A DNA stretch of 5,834 nt, taken from Limnohabitans sp. (GTDB taxonomy: Bacteria > Pseudomonadota > Gammaproteobacteria > Burkholderiales > Burkholderiaceae_C). Shown here one piece after another: positions 1 to 5,069 of the stretch. The notes under the pieces were generated by a model that saw nothing but the letters and a program-made list of their open reading frames with translations, was not told the DNA's origin and made no database searches. A program made the translations under genes and the position numbers. The stretch is taken from positions 1-5,834 of the forward strand of contig VEQI01000226.1 in NCBI GenBank assembly GCA_018883305.1, given 5' to 3'. Within the stretch, counting starts at the first letter, position 1. Each line of letters opens with the position of its first letter.

Positions 1-93
1 CGCGTGGACCAACAGGTGTTGCAGCTGGAGTTGGCGGCTGAGCATTTTGTCCACCATTTGCTGGCGTTGCGCGCACGCCGGACACAGGCATGA
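1..93 (+). CDS. exbB: ExbB/TolQ-family proton-channel protein, C-terminal end (5' truncated)
   Basis: An open frame enters from the left edge and stops at TGA 91-93, giving the last 30 residues of a protein that ends in FVHHLLALRARRTQA. The stop overlaps the start of the next gene as ATGA (90-93), which suggests translational coupling. The fragment contains no diagnostic motif. The assignment rests on the partner gene being a clear ExbD/TolR homologue: such genes are normally preceded by an ExbB/TolQ/MotA-family gene, and a short charged cytoplasmic tail fits that family. ExbB-type proteins form an inner-membrane pentamer that, with ExbD, uses the proton gradient to energise TonB-dependent outer-membrane transport. 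TolQ is the alternative, but no tol-pal genes are visible. Confidence 0.72.
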   Translation, partial: RVDQQVLQLELAAEHFVHHLLALRARRTQA

Positions 94-551
94 AATTTCG
101 TCGCCACATCACGCCCGAACCGGAGATCAACCTGATCCCGTTCATCGACGTGTTGCTGGTGGTGCTGATTTTTGTCATGCTCTCCGCCAGCTTCAGCAAG
201 TTCACCGAACTGGAGCTGAACCTGCCCACCGCGGATGGGCGCGTACCGGAGCAACGCCCGCGCGAAATTCTGGTGGGGGTGAACGCACAAGGCAGCTACA
301 GCCTGCAGCGTCAACCCCTGGGCCGGGTGGACATCAAGACACTGACCGACGCCCTGAGTCAGGCCGCGTCCGCCTTGGACAACCCCATCGTCGTGATCCA
401 AGCCGATGCGCGAAGCAACCACCAAAGCGTGGTGCAGGTGCTGGAGGCAGCGCGTCGCAGCCAGTTGCACCACATCACCTTTGCCACCCAGGGGCAAGGG
501 TCAGGCGCCCCCTCCACGGGCGCTCCCGCGACAAACGCCAACCGACGCTGA
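90..551 (+). CDS. exbD: ExbD/TolR-family biopolymer transport protein
   Basis: The product has 153 residues, the usual size for the family. A short basic, cytoplasmic N-terminus (MKFRRHITPEPE) is followed by one transmembrane helix at about residues 13-33 (INLIPFIDVLLVVLIFVMLSA). This helix carries the family's essential proton-pathway aspartate, here D20 in the FIDVLLVVL motif. The rest (about 36-153) is the periplasmic domain and ends in a Gly/Ala/Pro-rich tail. The role known for the family is to sit in the pore of the ExbB pentamer and couple proton flow to TonB. The ATG overlaps the upstream stop in ATGA, so the two subunits are probably made in coupled fashion. ExbD is preferred over TolR because the downstream neighbours are lipid A genes rather than tolA/tolB/pal, but sequence alone does not separate the two subfamilies cleanly. 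Confidence 0.93.
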   Translation: MKFRRHITPEPEINLIPFIDVLLVVLIFVMLSASFSKFTELELNLPTADGRVPEQRPREILVGVNAQGSYSLQRQPLGRVDIKTLTDALSQAASALDNPIVVIQADARSNHQSVVQVLEAARRSQLHHITFATQGQGSGAPSTGAPATNANRR

Positions 552-570
552 TGTCGCGTTCAACTCCCTC

Positions 571-1602
571 ATGCGCGCCTACCTCGAAGCCCTGCTGACG
601 CGTACCTGGCTCTCGCGAGGCCCGCTGTCTTGGGTGTTGCTGCCAGTGGCCGTCGTGTATGCACTCATCTCGGCGATTCATCGCTGGTGGTTCCGGCGAG
701 GTCCTGGGAACGTGGGCCGGGCGGGCATCCCTGTCATTGTGGTGGGCAATGTGATCGCCGGTGGGGCGGGCAAAACCCCCCTGGTGATGGCGCTGGTTCA
801 ACACTTGAAGGACCGTGGCCTGGCCGTGGGCATCGTGTCGCGCGGACATGGTCGGGCTTCCAGACATGTCGAAATGGTTCAGGACAACGCGACGGCACAG
901 GATGTGGGTGATGAACCTTTGCTCTTGGCACGACGCTGCCAGGTTCCTGTGGCGGTGGGGAGTCGGCGATTGCAGGCCATTCAAGCCCTGCGGCGTGCAC
1001 AACCGGCACTTCAGGTGGTGGTCAGTGATGACGGCTTGCAGCATCACGCCTTGCATCACGACGTTGCACTGTGCGTCTTCGATGACCGGGGACTGGGCAA
1101 TGGCTGGCCGCTGCCTGCGGGCCCACTGAGAGAGCCCTGGCCGAGAGTGTTGCCAGAGAACAGCACGCAGTTTGTCGTCGCCACGGACCGAGCGAACATG
1201 CCTGGGGCTTATGTGGTGCAACGCGCATTGGCCCGGCAAGCCATCAACGGCCGAGGTCAGACGCGGCCCTTGTCTGACTGGCGTGATCAGACGGTCACCG
1301 CCCTGGCCGGCATTGCCAGGCCGCAATCCTTCTTCGACATGCTGCAGGCACAAGGCGTGCGCCCGAGAACCCTCCCCTTGCCGGATCATGCCGACACCGC
1401 ATTGCTGGCGCAGACACTGGCGCAACTGCCACGACATCAGGACGTGCTGTGTACCGAAAAAGATGCCGTGAAGCTGTGGCCGCAGCATCCTGACGTATGG
1501 GCAGTCCCCTTGGAGCTTAAGTTGCCCGAGGTCTTGATGAGCGACATCGACCGCGCACTGGATCCAAAGTTATCATCCCCTCATGGACAACAAACTGCTT
1601 GA
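571..1602 (+). CDS. lpxK: tetraacyldisaccharide 4'-kinase (lipid A biosynthesis)
   Basis: The product has 343 residues, the normal length. LpxK phosphorylates the 4' position of the lipid A disaccharide with ATP at the inner face of the cytoplasmic membrane, making lipid IVA. A hydrophobic N-terminal segment (about 19-37) is the likely membrane anchor. The Walker A loop is GNVIAGGAGKT (59-69, K68). Further family motifs are SRGHGR (90-95), GDEPLLLARR (113-122), SDDGLQHH with the catalytic-region aspartates D153/D154, GNGWPLPAGPLREP (176-189), ALAGIARPQSFF (244-255), PDHAD (271-275) and TEKDAVK (295-301). The frame stays open upstream to 406, but ATG 571 (MRAYLEALLTRTW) gives the usual LpxK N-terminus and lies 19 nt after exbD. 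No clear Shine-Dalgarno precedes it, so translation may depend on coupling. The 3' end overlaps the next gene by 20 bp. Confidence 0.97.
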   Translation: MRAYLEALLTRTWLSRGPLSWVLLPVAVVYALISAIHRWWFRRGPGNVGRAGIPVIVVGNVIAGGAGKTPLVMALVQHLKDRGLAVGIVSRGHGRASRHVEMVQDNATAQDVGDEPLLLARRCQVPVAVGSRRLQAIQALRRAQPALQVVVSDDGLQHHALHHDVALCVFDDRGLGNGWPLPAGPLREPWPRVLPENSTQFVVATDRANMPGAYVVQRALARQAINGRGQTRPLSDWRDQTVTALAGIARPQSFFDMLQAQGVRPRTLPLPDHADTALLAQTLAQLPRHQDVLCTEKDAVKLWPQHPDVWAVPLELKLPEVLMSDIDRALDPKLSSPHGQQTA

Positions 1603-1765
1603 ACTGCTGGTCTGCCCGGTCACCAAGGGCCCGCTGGAATACGACCGCGAGCGTCAGGAGCTGCGCTCGCGCAGTGCTCGTCTGGCCTATCCGGTCCGTG
1701 ACGGCATTCCAGTGTTGCTGGAAGTGCAAGGCCGCCCCCTCACCGACGAAGAACTGGAGCGCTGA
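1583..1765 (+). CDS. Trm112/YcaR-like (UPF0434) small protein
   Basis: The product has 60 residues, the usual size for this family. It opens MDNKLLELLVCPVTKGPL and contains the family's LAYPVRDGIPVLLE segment (34-47). The family is related to eukaryotic Trm112, a small zinc-binding activator of methyltransferases; the bacterial role is not firmly established. The E. coli homologue YcaR lies directly before kdsB, in the same position as here, which supports the call. As I recall the YcaR sequence, it has cysteines at 11, 14 and 29. Here only C11 remains, with T14 and S29 in the other positions, so a classical zinc site is unlikely. The start overlaps lpxK by 20 bp with no good Shine-Dalgarno, and the stop TGA directly abuts the kdsB ATG. 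Confidence 0.92.
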   Translation: MDNKLLELLVCPVTKGPLEYDRERQELRSRSARLAYPVRDGIPVLLEVQGRPLTDEELER

Positions 1766-2566
1766 ATGAGCACACCCGAACAGGTGTGCACTGGCGTCAA
1801 CCAGCGCTTCACCGTGCTGGTGCCTGCGCGCCTGAGCTCCACTCGACTGCCCAACAAGCCCCTGGCGGACCTGGCCGGCTTGCCCATGGTGGTGCGCGTG
1901 GCACAACAAGCCGCGCGCTCCAATGCTGCCCGCGTGGTCGTGGCGGGTGACCATGACAGCATCATTCAAGCCTGCCAACAACACGGCGTGGAGGCGGTGC
2001 TCACACGTGAGGACCATGTCTCTGGCAGTGACCGCCTGGCCCAGGCCTGCGAATTGCTGAACCTGGATGGCGACGACGCCGTGGTGAACGTACAGGGTGA
2101 CGAACCCTTGATTGACCCCGCGATGATCAACGCCGTGGCCCAACTGTTGCTGGAACGCACCGATTGCAGCATGAGCACCGTGGCGCATGCCATCGATGAC
2201 GTGGCGGATTATCTGAACCCGAACGTGGTCAAGGTGGTGCTGGATGCCACGCACACGGCGATGTACTTCAGCCGTGCCCCCATTCCCGCCTGGCGCGATG
2301 GCTTGGCCATCGGAAATGCCACCCTGCCCCAGACCCGCCCTTTGCGACATGTGGGCCTGTATGGCTATCGCGCCGGATTTTTGCGGCGCTTTCCCAGCCT
2401 GTCCGTGGCACCACTTGAATCACTGGAGTCATTGGAGCAATTGCGCGCCATGTGGCACGGCCACCGGATTGCGGTACACATCTCGGCACATGCGCCAGGC
2501 CCTGGCGTGGACACGCCGCAAGACCTGGCACGCGTGCAACGCTTGCTGAGTGGTCAGCACCCCTGA
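1766..2566 (+). CDS. kdsB: 3-deoxy-manno-octulosonate cytidylyltransferase (CMP-Kdo synthetase)
   Basis: The product has 266 residues, slightly longer than the common 245-255, with about 13 extra residues at the N-terminus. The enzyme activates Kdo with CTP to give CMP-Kdo, the donor for Kdo transfer onto lipid IVA, in the cytoplasm. Motifs in order are the nucleotide-binding VLVPARLSSTRLPNKPL (17-33), REDHVSGSDR (81-90), VNVQGDEP (107-114, with the metal-site aspartate), YFSRAPIP (167-174), RHVGLYGYR (194-202), LESLEQLR (220-227) and GVDTPQDL (247-254). A GGAG at 1756-1759, 6 nt before the ATG, is a good ribosome site and lies inside the preceding gene. An internal start nearer residue 14 would remove the extra N-terminus but has no obvious start codon. 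KdsB acts one step later in the same pathway as LpxK, which explains the clustering. Confidence 0.97.
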   Translation: MSTPEQVCTGVNQRFTVLVPARLSSTRLPNKPLADLAGLPMVVRVAQQAARSNAARVVVAGDHDSIIQACQQHGVEAVLTREDHVSGSDRLAQACELLNLDGDDAVVNVQGDEPLIDPAMINAVAQLLLERTDCSMSTVAHAIDDVADYLNPNVVKVVLDATHTAMYFSRAPIPAWRDGLAIGNATLPQTRPLRHVGLYGYRAGFLRRFPSLSVAPLESLESLEQLRAMWHGHRIAVHISAHAPGPGVDTPQDLARVQRLLSGQHP

Positions 2567-2606
2567 TCATCTCGAGCTTCACGTAAGCAATGTGCAGGGC
2601 TGCGCA

Positions 2607-2615
2607 TGCTATCCT
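2607..2615 (+). promoter_or_regulatory. possible extended -10 promoter for adk
   Basis: TG at 2607-2608, one base, then TATCCT (2610-2615) matches an extended -10 element (4 of 6 to TATAAT plus the TG). Transcription would start at about 2622, giving a leader of about 20 nt that contains the AGGA ribosome site (2633-2636). No recognisable -35 lies 16-18 bp upstream, as extended -10 promoters allow. This is a pattern match only. adk could instead be read through from kdsB, since the 76-bp gap shows no convincing terminator. Confidence 0.35.
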
Positions 2616-2642
2616 CATGACCAATTTTGACAAGGACACCCC

Positions 2643-3299
2643 ATGAGACTCATCCTGTTGGGCGCGCCCGGCGCCGGCAAAGGCACGCAAGCCACCTTCA
2701 TTTGCCAGCACTACGGTATTCCCCAGATTTCCACCGGAGACATGCTCCGCGCGGCAGTCAAGGCAGGCACCCCGTTGGGTCAACAGGCCAAACAGGTGAT
2801 GGATTCGGGTGGTCTGGTCAGTGACGACATCATCATCGGCCTGGTGAAAGAGCGTATCACCCAATCCGATTGCGAGCGCGGTTTCCTGTTTGACGGCTTT
2901 CCCCGCACCATCCCGCAAGCGGACGCGATGAAGGCCGCCGGCGTGAAGCTGGACTATGTGCTGGAAATTGACGTCCCCTTTGATGCCATCATCGATCGCA
3001 TGAGCGGTCGTCGTGCCCACGTGGCCAGTGGTCGCACTTACCACGTCAAGTACAACCCGCCCAAGGTGGAAGGCCGTGACGATGTCACTGGAGAACCCCT
3101 GATCCAGCGCGATGACGACAAGGAAGAAACCGTGCGCAAGCGTCTGGACGTCTACGCCTCACAGACCAGACCGCTGGTGGACTACTACAGCAGCTGGGCC
3201 AAATCCGAACCCCAGCTGGCACCGCGCTACCGCATGATTGCCGGGGTGGGTGCCGTGGAAGAAATTCGCGACCGCGCGCTTCAGGCCCTGGCTTCTTAA
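2643..3299 (+). CDS. adk: adenylate kinase
   Basis: The product has 218 residues and is the long-type bacterial enzyme. It interconverts ATP + AMP and 2 ADP in the cytoplasm. The P-loop GAPGAGKGT is at 7-15 (K13). The AMP-binding segment has STGDMLR (30-36, R36) and DGFPRT (84-89, R88). The LID domain spans about 122-159 and begins GRRAHVASGRTYH; it has no cysteines, so it is the hydrogen-bonded Gram-negative type rather than the zinc type. R119, R123, R156, D158 and R167 match the E. coli active-site numbering. An AGGA at 2633-2636, 6 nt before the ATG, supports the start. The TAA stop (3297-3299) is shared in part with the stop of the convergent asparaginase gene. Confidence 0.98.
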   Translation: MRLILLGAPGAGKGTQATFICQHYGIPQISTGDMLRAAVKAGTPLGQQAKQVMDSGGLVSDDIIIGLVKERITQSDCERGFLFDGFPRTIPQADAMKAAGVKLDYVLEIDVPFDAIIDRMSGRRAHVASGRTYHVKYNPPKVEGRDDVTGEPLIQRDDDKEETVRKRLDVYASQTRPLVDYYSSWAKSEPQLAPRYRMIAGVGAVEEIRDRALQALAS

Positions 3300-4285
3300 G
3301 CCGTTCGCCCACTCAGCGCGTCCAGCATCATGGCCACGCGCGCTTTCACAGGCGTCCAGGGAACGCTGGAAAATTCAGCACCCGCCACGGGTTGCACCGA
3401 TCCCAGCAAGGCGCGCGTGGTGCGACACACTCGCACCCCTTGCGCCTGTGCCTGGCGCAACGCCTGCCCCAGTTTTTCGCTGTAGGTGCCCTGGCCCGTA
3501 CCAGCGAGCACCAGTCCATGCAGCGTGGGCAACCCTGGCGCGGTGAGCAAGGCCCTCACCAGCGACCCCTCCGCGCCGGCGTGATTCATCACGATCTCCA
3601 CCCGTGGCCAGACCTGCGCCTGCAATAAGCGCGACAACTCTGATGAGGTCAAAGGGACATATGCGGGCTCTGTACCGTCAGGCAGCTGTGACACAAAGGG
3701 CTGAACACCGTCTGTCTTCAACTTCTGAAAAGCGTGACCGGCAAAGCGTTGTCCATCACACACCATGTGAACACCTGTCAGATGCAGCTCGGATGCTGTC
3801 TGAATGGCGTGTTTCAAATTGGCAGGTCCATCGGCATCAGGCGCATCCGCGGGCTTCATGGCACAAGTCAGCACGATGGGTTTGCCTTCAGGCCAGCAGG
3901 CTTGCAACAGAAATCCGGTTTCTTCCAGGGTGTCCGTGCCATGCGTGATCACCACGCCTTGCACTTGGGGATCTGCTTGCAGTTGAGCCAGCCGAGTCAG
4001 CAAGCGTTGCCAGATGGCTTCATCCATGTCCTTGCTGTCGACCTGCGCCAGCTGCTCACTCACCAGCGTCAGCGACATCTCGGTGACAGCCTCTGAAGCA
4101 TTGGCGGGCTTGGTCGACGCCTTGGGTGGCAAAGCCGCAGACTGCTTCAGCAAATCTTCAATCCCCACTTGCGCTGCGCGATAGGCACCCCCTGCACCAG
4201 GGATCAGGGATAACCCTGCAATGGTCCCGCCTGTTCCCAAAATGACGATTTTTTGCGACACACACGCATGATTTTCTGAACGCAT
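3296..4285 (-). CDS. L-asparaginase (asparaginase/glutaminase family)
   Basis: The product has 329 residues, normal for the family. It hydrolyses L-asparagine to aspartate and ammonia. The first catalytic motif ILGTGGTIAG (15-24) carries the nucleophile T21; Y35 matches the mobile-loop tyrosine. VDSKDM (82-87) gives the substrate-binding S84, and HGTDTLEET (115-123) gives the T117-D118 pair. K188 aligns with the triad lysine (K162 in E. coli asparaginase II). MKPADAPDADGPANL (143-157) is another family block. There is no signal peptide, so it is probably cytoplasmic. Residues about 50-70 (Ala/Pro/Lys-rich) look like a small insertion before the S84 loop. ATG 4285 has a GGAG 11 nt upstream, which is long; a GTG at residue 9 is an alternative. 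It is transcribed towards adk and away from lexA. Type I versus type II is not resolved from sequence. Confidence 0.94.
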   Translation of the reverse strand: MRSENHACVSQKIVILGTGGTIAGLSLIPGAGGAYRAAQVGIEDLLKQSAALPPKASTKPANASEAVTEMSLTLVSEQLAQVDSKDMDEAIWQRLLTRLAQLQADPQVQGVVITHGTDTLEETGFLLQACWPEGKPIVLTCAMKPADAPDADGPANLKHAIQTASELHLTGVHMVCDGQRFAGHAFQKLKTDGVQPFVSQLPDGTEPAYVPLTSSELSRLLQAQVWPRVEIVMNHAGAEGSLVRALLTAPGLPTLHGLVLAGTGQGTYSEKLGQALRQAQAQGVRVCRTTRALLGSVQPVAGAEFSSVPWTPVKARVAMMLDALSGRTA

Positions 4286-4288
4286 GGC

Positions 4289-4317
4289 TTGCCAATCTCC
4301 AAAAACTGGTTAAAAAT
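4289..4317 (+). promoter_or_regulatory. candidate lexA promoter (-35 TTGCCA, A/T-rich -10)
   Basis: TTGCCA at 4289-4294 matches the sigma-70 -35 consensus at 5 of 6 positions. With a 16-17 bp spacer the -10 would be TAAAAA (4311-4316) or AAAAAT (4312-4317), each 4 of 6. Transcription would start at about 4323-4325. The best LexA box lies on this -10, the expected geometry for repression. The 99-bp region 4286-4384 must also hold the promoter of the divergent asparaginase gene; on the minus strand only a weak pair (TTCATT, 17 bp, TTTAAC) is visible. Confidence 0.4.
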
Positions 4318-4321
4318 CCAG
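4306..4321 (+). promoter_or_regulatory. LexA (SOS) box 1
   Basis: CTGG, 8 bases (TTAAAAAT), CCAG fits the CTG-N10-CAG core of the E. coli-type SOS box. It is a perfect dyad when extended by one base each side (ACTGG...CCAGT, 4305-4322), with the A/T-rich centre typical of strong sites. It lies upstream of lexA on the candidate -10. The LexA recognition helix encoded here keeps the E. coli-type residues, so a CTG-type operator is expected. It is the strongest of the three sites. Confidence 0.8.
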
Positions 4322-4324
4322 TCA

Positions 4325-4340
4325 CTGGATGAATGAACAG
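4325..4340 (+). promoter_or_regulatory. LexA (SOS) box 2
   Basis: CTGG, 8 bases (ATGAATGA), ACAG again fits CTG-N10-CAG. Its centre is 19 bp from that of box 1 and it would cover the predicted transcription start. The centre is A/T-rich but not alternating. It is the left half of a larger inverted repeat with box 3. Confidence 0.6.
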
Positions 4341-4357
4341 CACTGTTCTTTCATCCA
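4326..4357. repeat. 32-bp imperfect inverted repeat in the lexA control region
   Basis: The arms are TGGATGAA (4326-4333) with TTCATCCA (4350-4357) and GAACAG (4335-4340) with CTGTTC (4343-4348). The arms are interrupted by one T/T mismatch (4334/4349), and the centre is CA. The repeat is what results from box 2 and box 3 being near reverse complements of each other. As RNA it could form a hairpin in the lexA leader, but no T run follows on the + strand, so it is more likely DNA-level operator structure than a terminator. Confidence 0.7.
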
Positions 4358-4358
4358 A
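4343..4358 (+). promoter_or_regulatory. possible degenerate LexA box 3
   Basis: CTGT, 8 bases (TCTTTCAT), CCAA matches the SOS box at all key positions except the last (A instead of G). Its centre is 18 bp from that of box 2. It matches the reverse complement of box 2 at 14 of 16 positions. It would be a weaker, downstream site between the transcription start and the ribosome site. Confidence 0.4.
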
Positions 4359-4384
4359 ACTTCAATCAAGCCGGAGTGCCCACC

Positions 4385-5059
4385 ATGATGGAACAACCCA
4401 AGCTGACCGCCCGACAACAGCAGATCCTGGATCTGATTCAAAGCACCATTGCTCGCACCGGGGCTCCCCCCACTCGCGCAGAAATTGCGTCTGAACTTGG
4501 CTTCAAATCCGCCAACGCTGCCGAAGAACACCTGCAAGCGCTGGCCCGCAAAGGCGTCATTGAACTCCTCAGCGGCACCTCACGCGGCATCCGTCTCAAG
4601 GACGACACGCTGCGCTCCATTCATGAGTCCCGCATCAAGCAATACGCGCTGCCATTGCAAAGCCTGGCCCAACTGGCCCTGCCGCTCATCGGTCGCGTGG
4701 CTGCTGGCTCGCCCATTTTGGCTCAAGAGCACGTGGACCAGACCTTCTACGTAGAAAGCAGCCTGTTTCAACGTCAGCCCGATTACCTGCTCAAGGTGCG
4801 CGGCATGTCCATGCGTGACGCCGGCATCATGGATGGCGACCTGCTGGCCGTGCAATCCACCCGTGAAGCCAAGAATGGCCAAATCGTCGTCGCCCGCCTG
4901 GGAGATGAGGTCACGGTCAAGCGCTTCAAGCGTGCACGTGACGTCATCGAGCTGCACGCAGAAAACCCCGATTACCCCACCATCGTTGTAGAACCCGGCG
5001 AGCCTTTTGAAATTGAAGGTCTGGCTGTGGGTCTCATTCGTAACACCATGCTCATGTAA
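4385..5059 (+). CDS. lexA: LexA, SOS response repressor
   Basis: The product has 224 residues. LexA represses DNA-damage genes, and RecA-stimulated self-cleavage inactivates it. The N-terminal winged helix-turn-helix (about 7-72) includes PPTRAEIASELGF and the recognition helix SANAAEEHL (42-50). The cleavage site is A107-G108 in GRVAAGSP. The catalytic pair is S142 (GMSMRDAGIMDGD) and K179 (DEVTVKRF). Relative to E. coli LexA the DNA-binding domain is shifted by 3 and the catalytic residues by 23, so the linker (about 73-98) is about 20 residues longer. The start at ATG 4385 is chosen because GGAG (4373-4376) lies 8 nt before it; ATG 4388 is nearly as possible, and the frame also has a GTG at 4376 that overlaps the ribosome site. 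Tandem LexA boxes upstream imply autoregulation. Confidence 0.98.
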   Translation: MMEQPKLTARQQQILDLIQSTIARTGAPPTRAEIASELGFKSANAAEEHLQALARKGVIELLSGTSRGIRLKDDTLRSIHESRIKQYALPLQSLAQLALPLIGRVAAGSPILAQEHVDQTFYVESSLFQRQPDYLLKVRGMSMRDAGIMDGDLLAVQSTREAKNGQIVVARLGDEVTVKRFKRARDVIELHAENPDYPTIVVEPGEPFEIEGLAVGLIRNTMLM

Positions 5060-5063
5060 GGAG
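5057..5063 (+). promoter_or_regulatory. strong Shine-Dalgarno overlapping the lexA stop
   Basis: TAAGGAG at 5057-5063 contains the lexA stop TAA (5057-5059) and lies 6 nt before ATG 5070. It is the best ribosome site in the window. It fixes the start of the small downstream gene and argues that this gene is really translated, as part of the lexA transcript. Confidence 0.85.
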
Positions 5064-5069
5064 TCCACC

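Noticed and set aside
406..570. Upstream extension of the lpxK frame to ATG 406, giving a 398-aa protein
   Set aside because: The extension lies within exbD in another frame and shows no family sequence. LpxK homologues begin near MRAYLEALLTRTW (571), and the shorter start gives the usual length.
475..1488. Long minus-strand open frame of 337 codons opposite lpxK
   Set aside because: It is a high-GC shadow: the + strand encodes a full LpxK with all motifs, and the reverse frame has no recognisable domain and His/Arg/Gln-rich composition.
2627..2632. Perfect TTGACA (-35 consensus) just before adk
   Set aside because: It lies only 10 bp before the adk ATG, so it would direct transcription from inside the coding region. 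It is probably chance; the AAGGA beside it is the ribosome site.
1517..3044. Two long minus-strand open frames opposite kdsB and adk
   Set aside because: They cross the kdsB and adk genes and their gap, have no recognisable domains or good ribosome sites, and mirror real + strand genes.
3392..4096. Several + strand open frames across the asparaginase region
   Set aside because: The minus strand encodes a complete asparaginase with its catalytic motifs. The + frames are short, overlapping and without recognisable content.
4335..4348. GAACAG-CA-CTGTTC palindrome as a Gram-positive-type LexA box
   Set aside because: The Bacillus/actinobacterial box needs GAAC-N4-GTTC, and here the spacing is N6. 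The palindrome is better explained by the junction of two E. coli-type CTG-N10-CAG boxes.
4326..4357. Inverted repeat as a Rho-independent terminator
   Set aside because: No T run follows on the + strand, and on the minus strand the first T run is about 10 nt away. It sits upstream of both divergent genes, where a terminator is not expected.
5007..5069. Start of the small gene after lexA at ATG 5007
   Set aside because: The 21 added residues come from within lexA in another frame, whereas ATG 5070 has a strong Shine-Dalgarno with 6-nt spacing.
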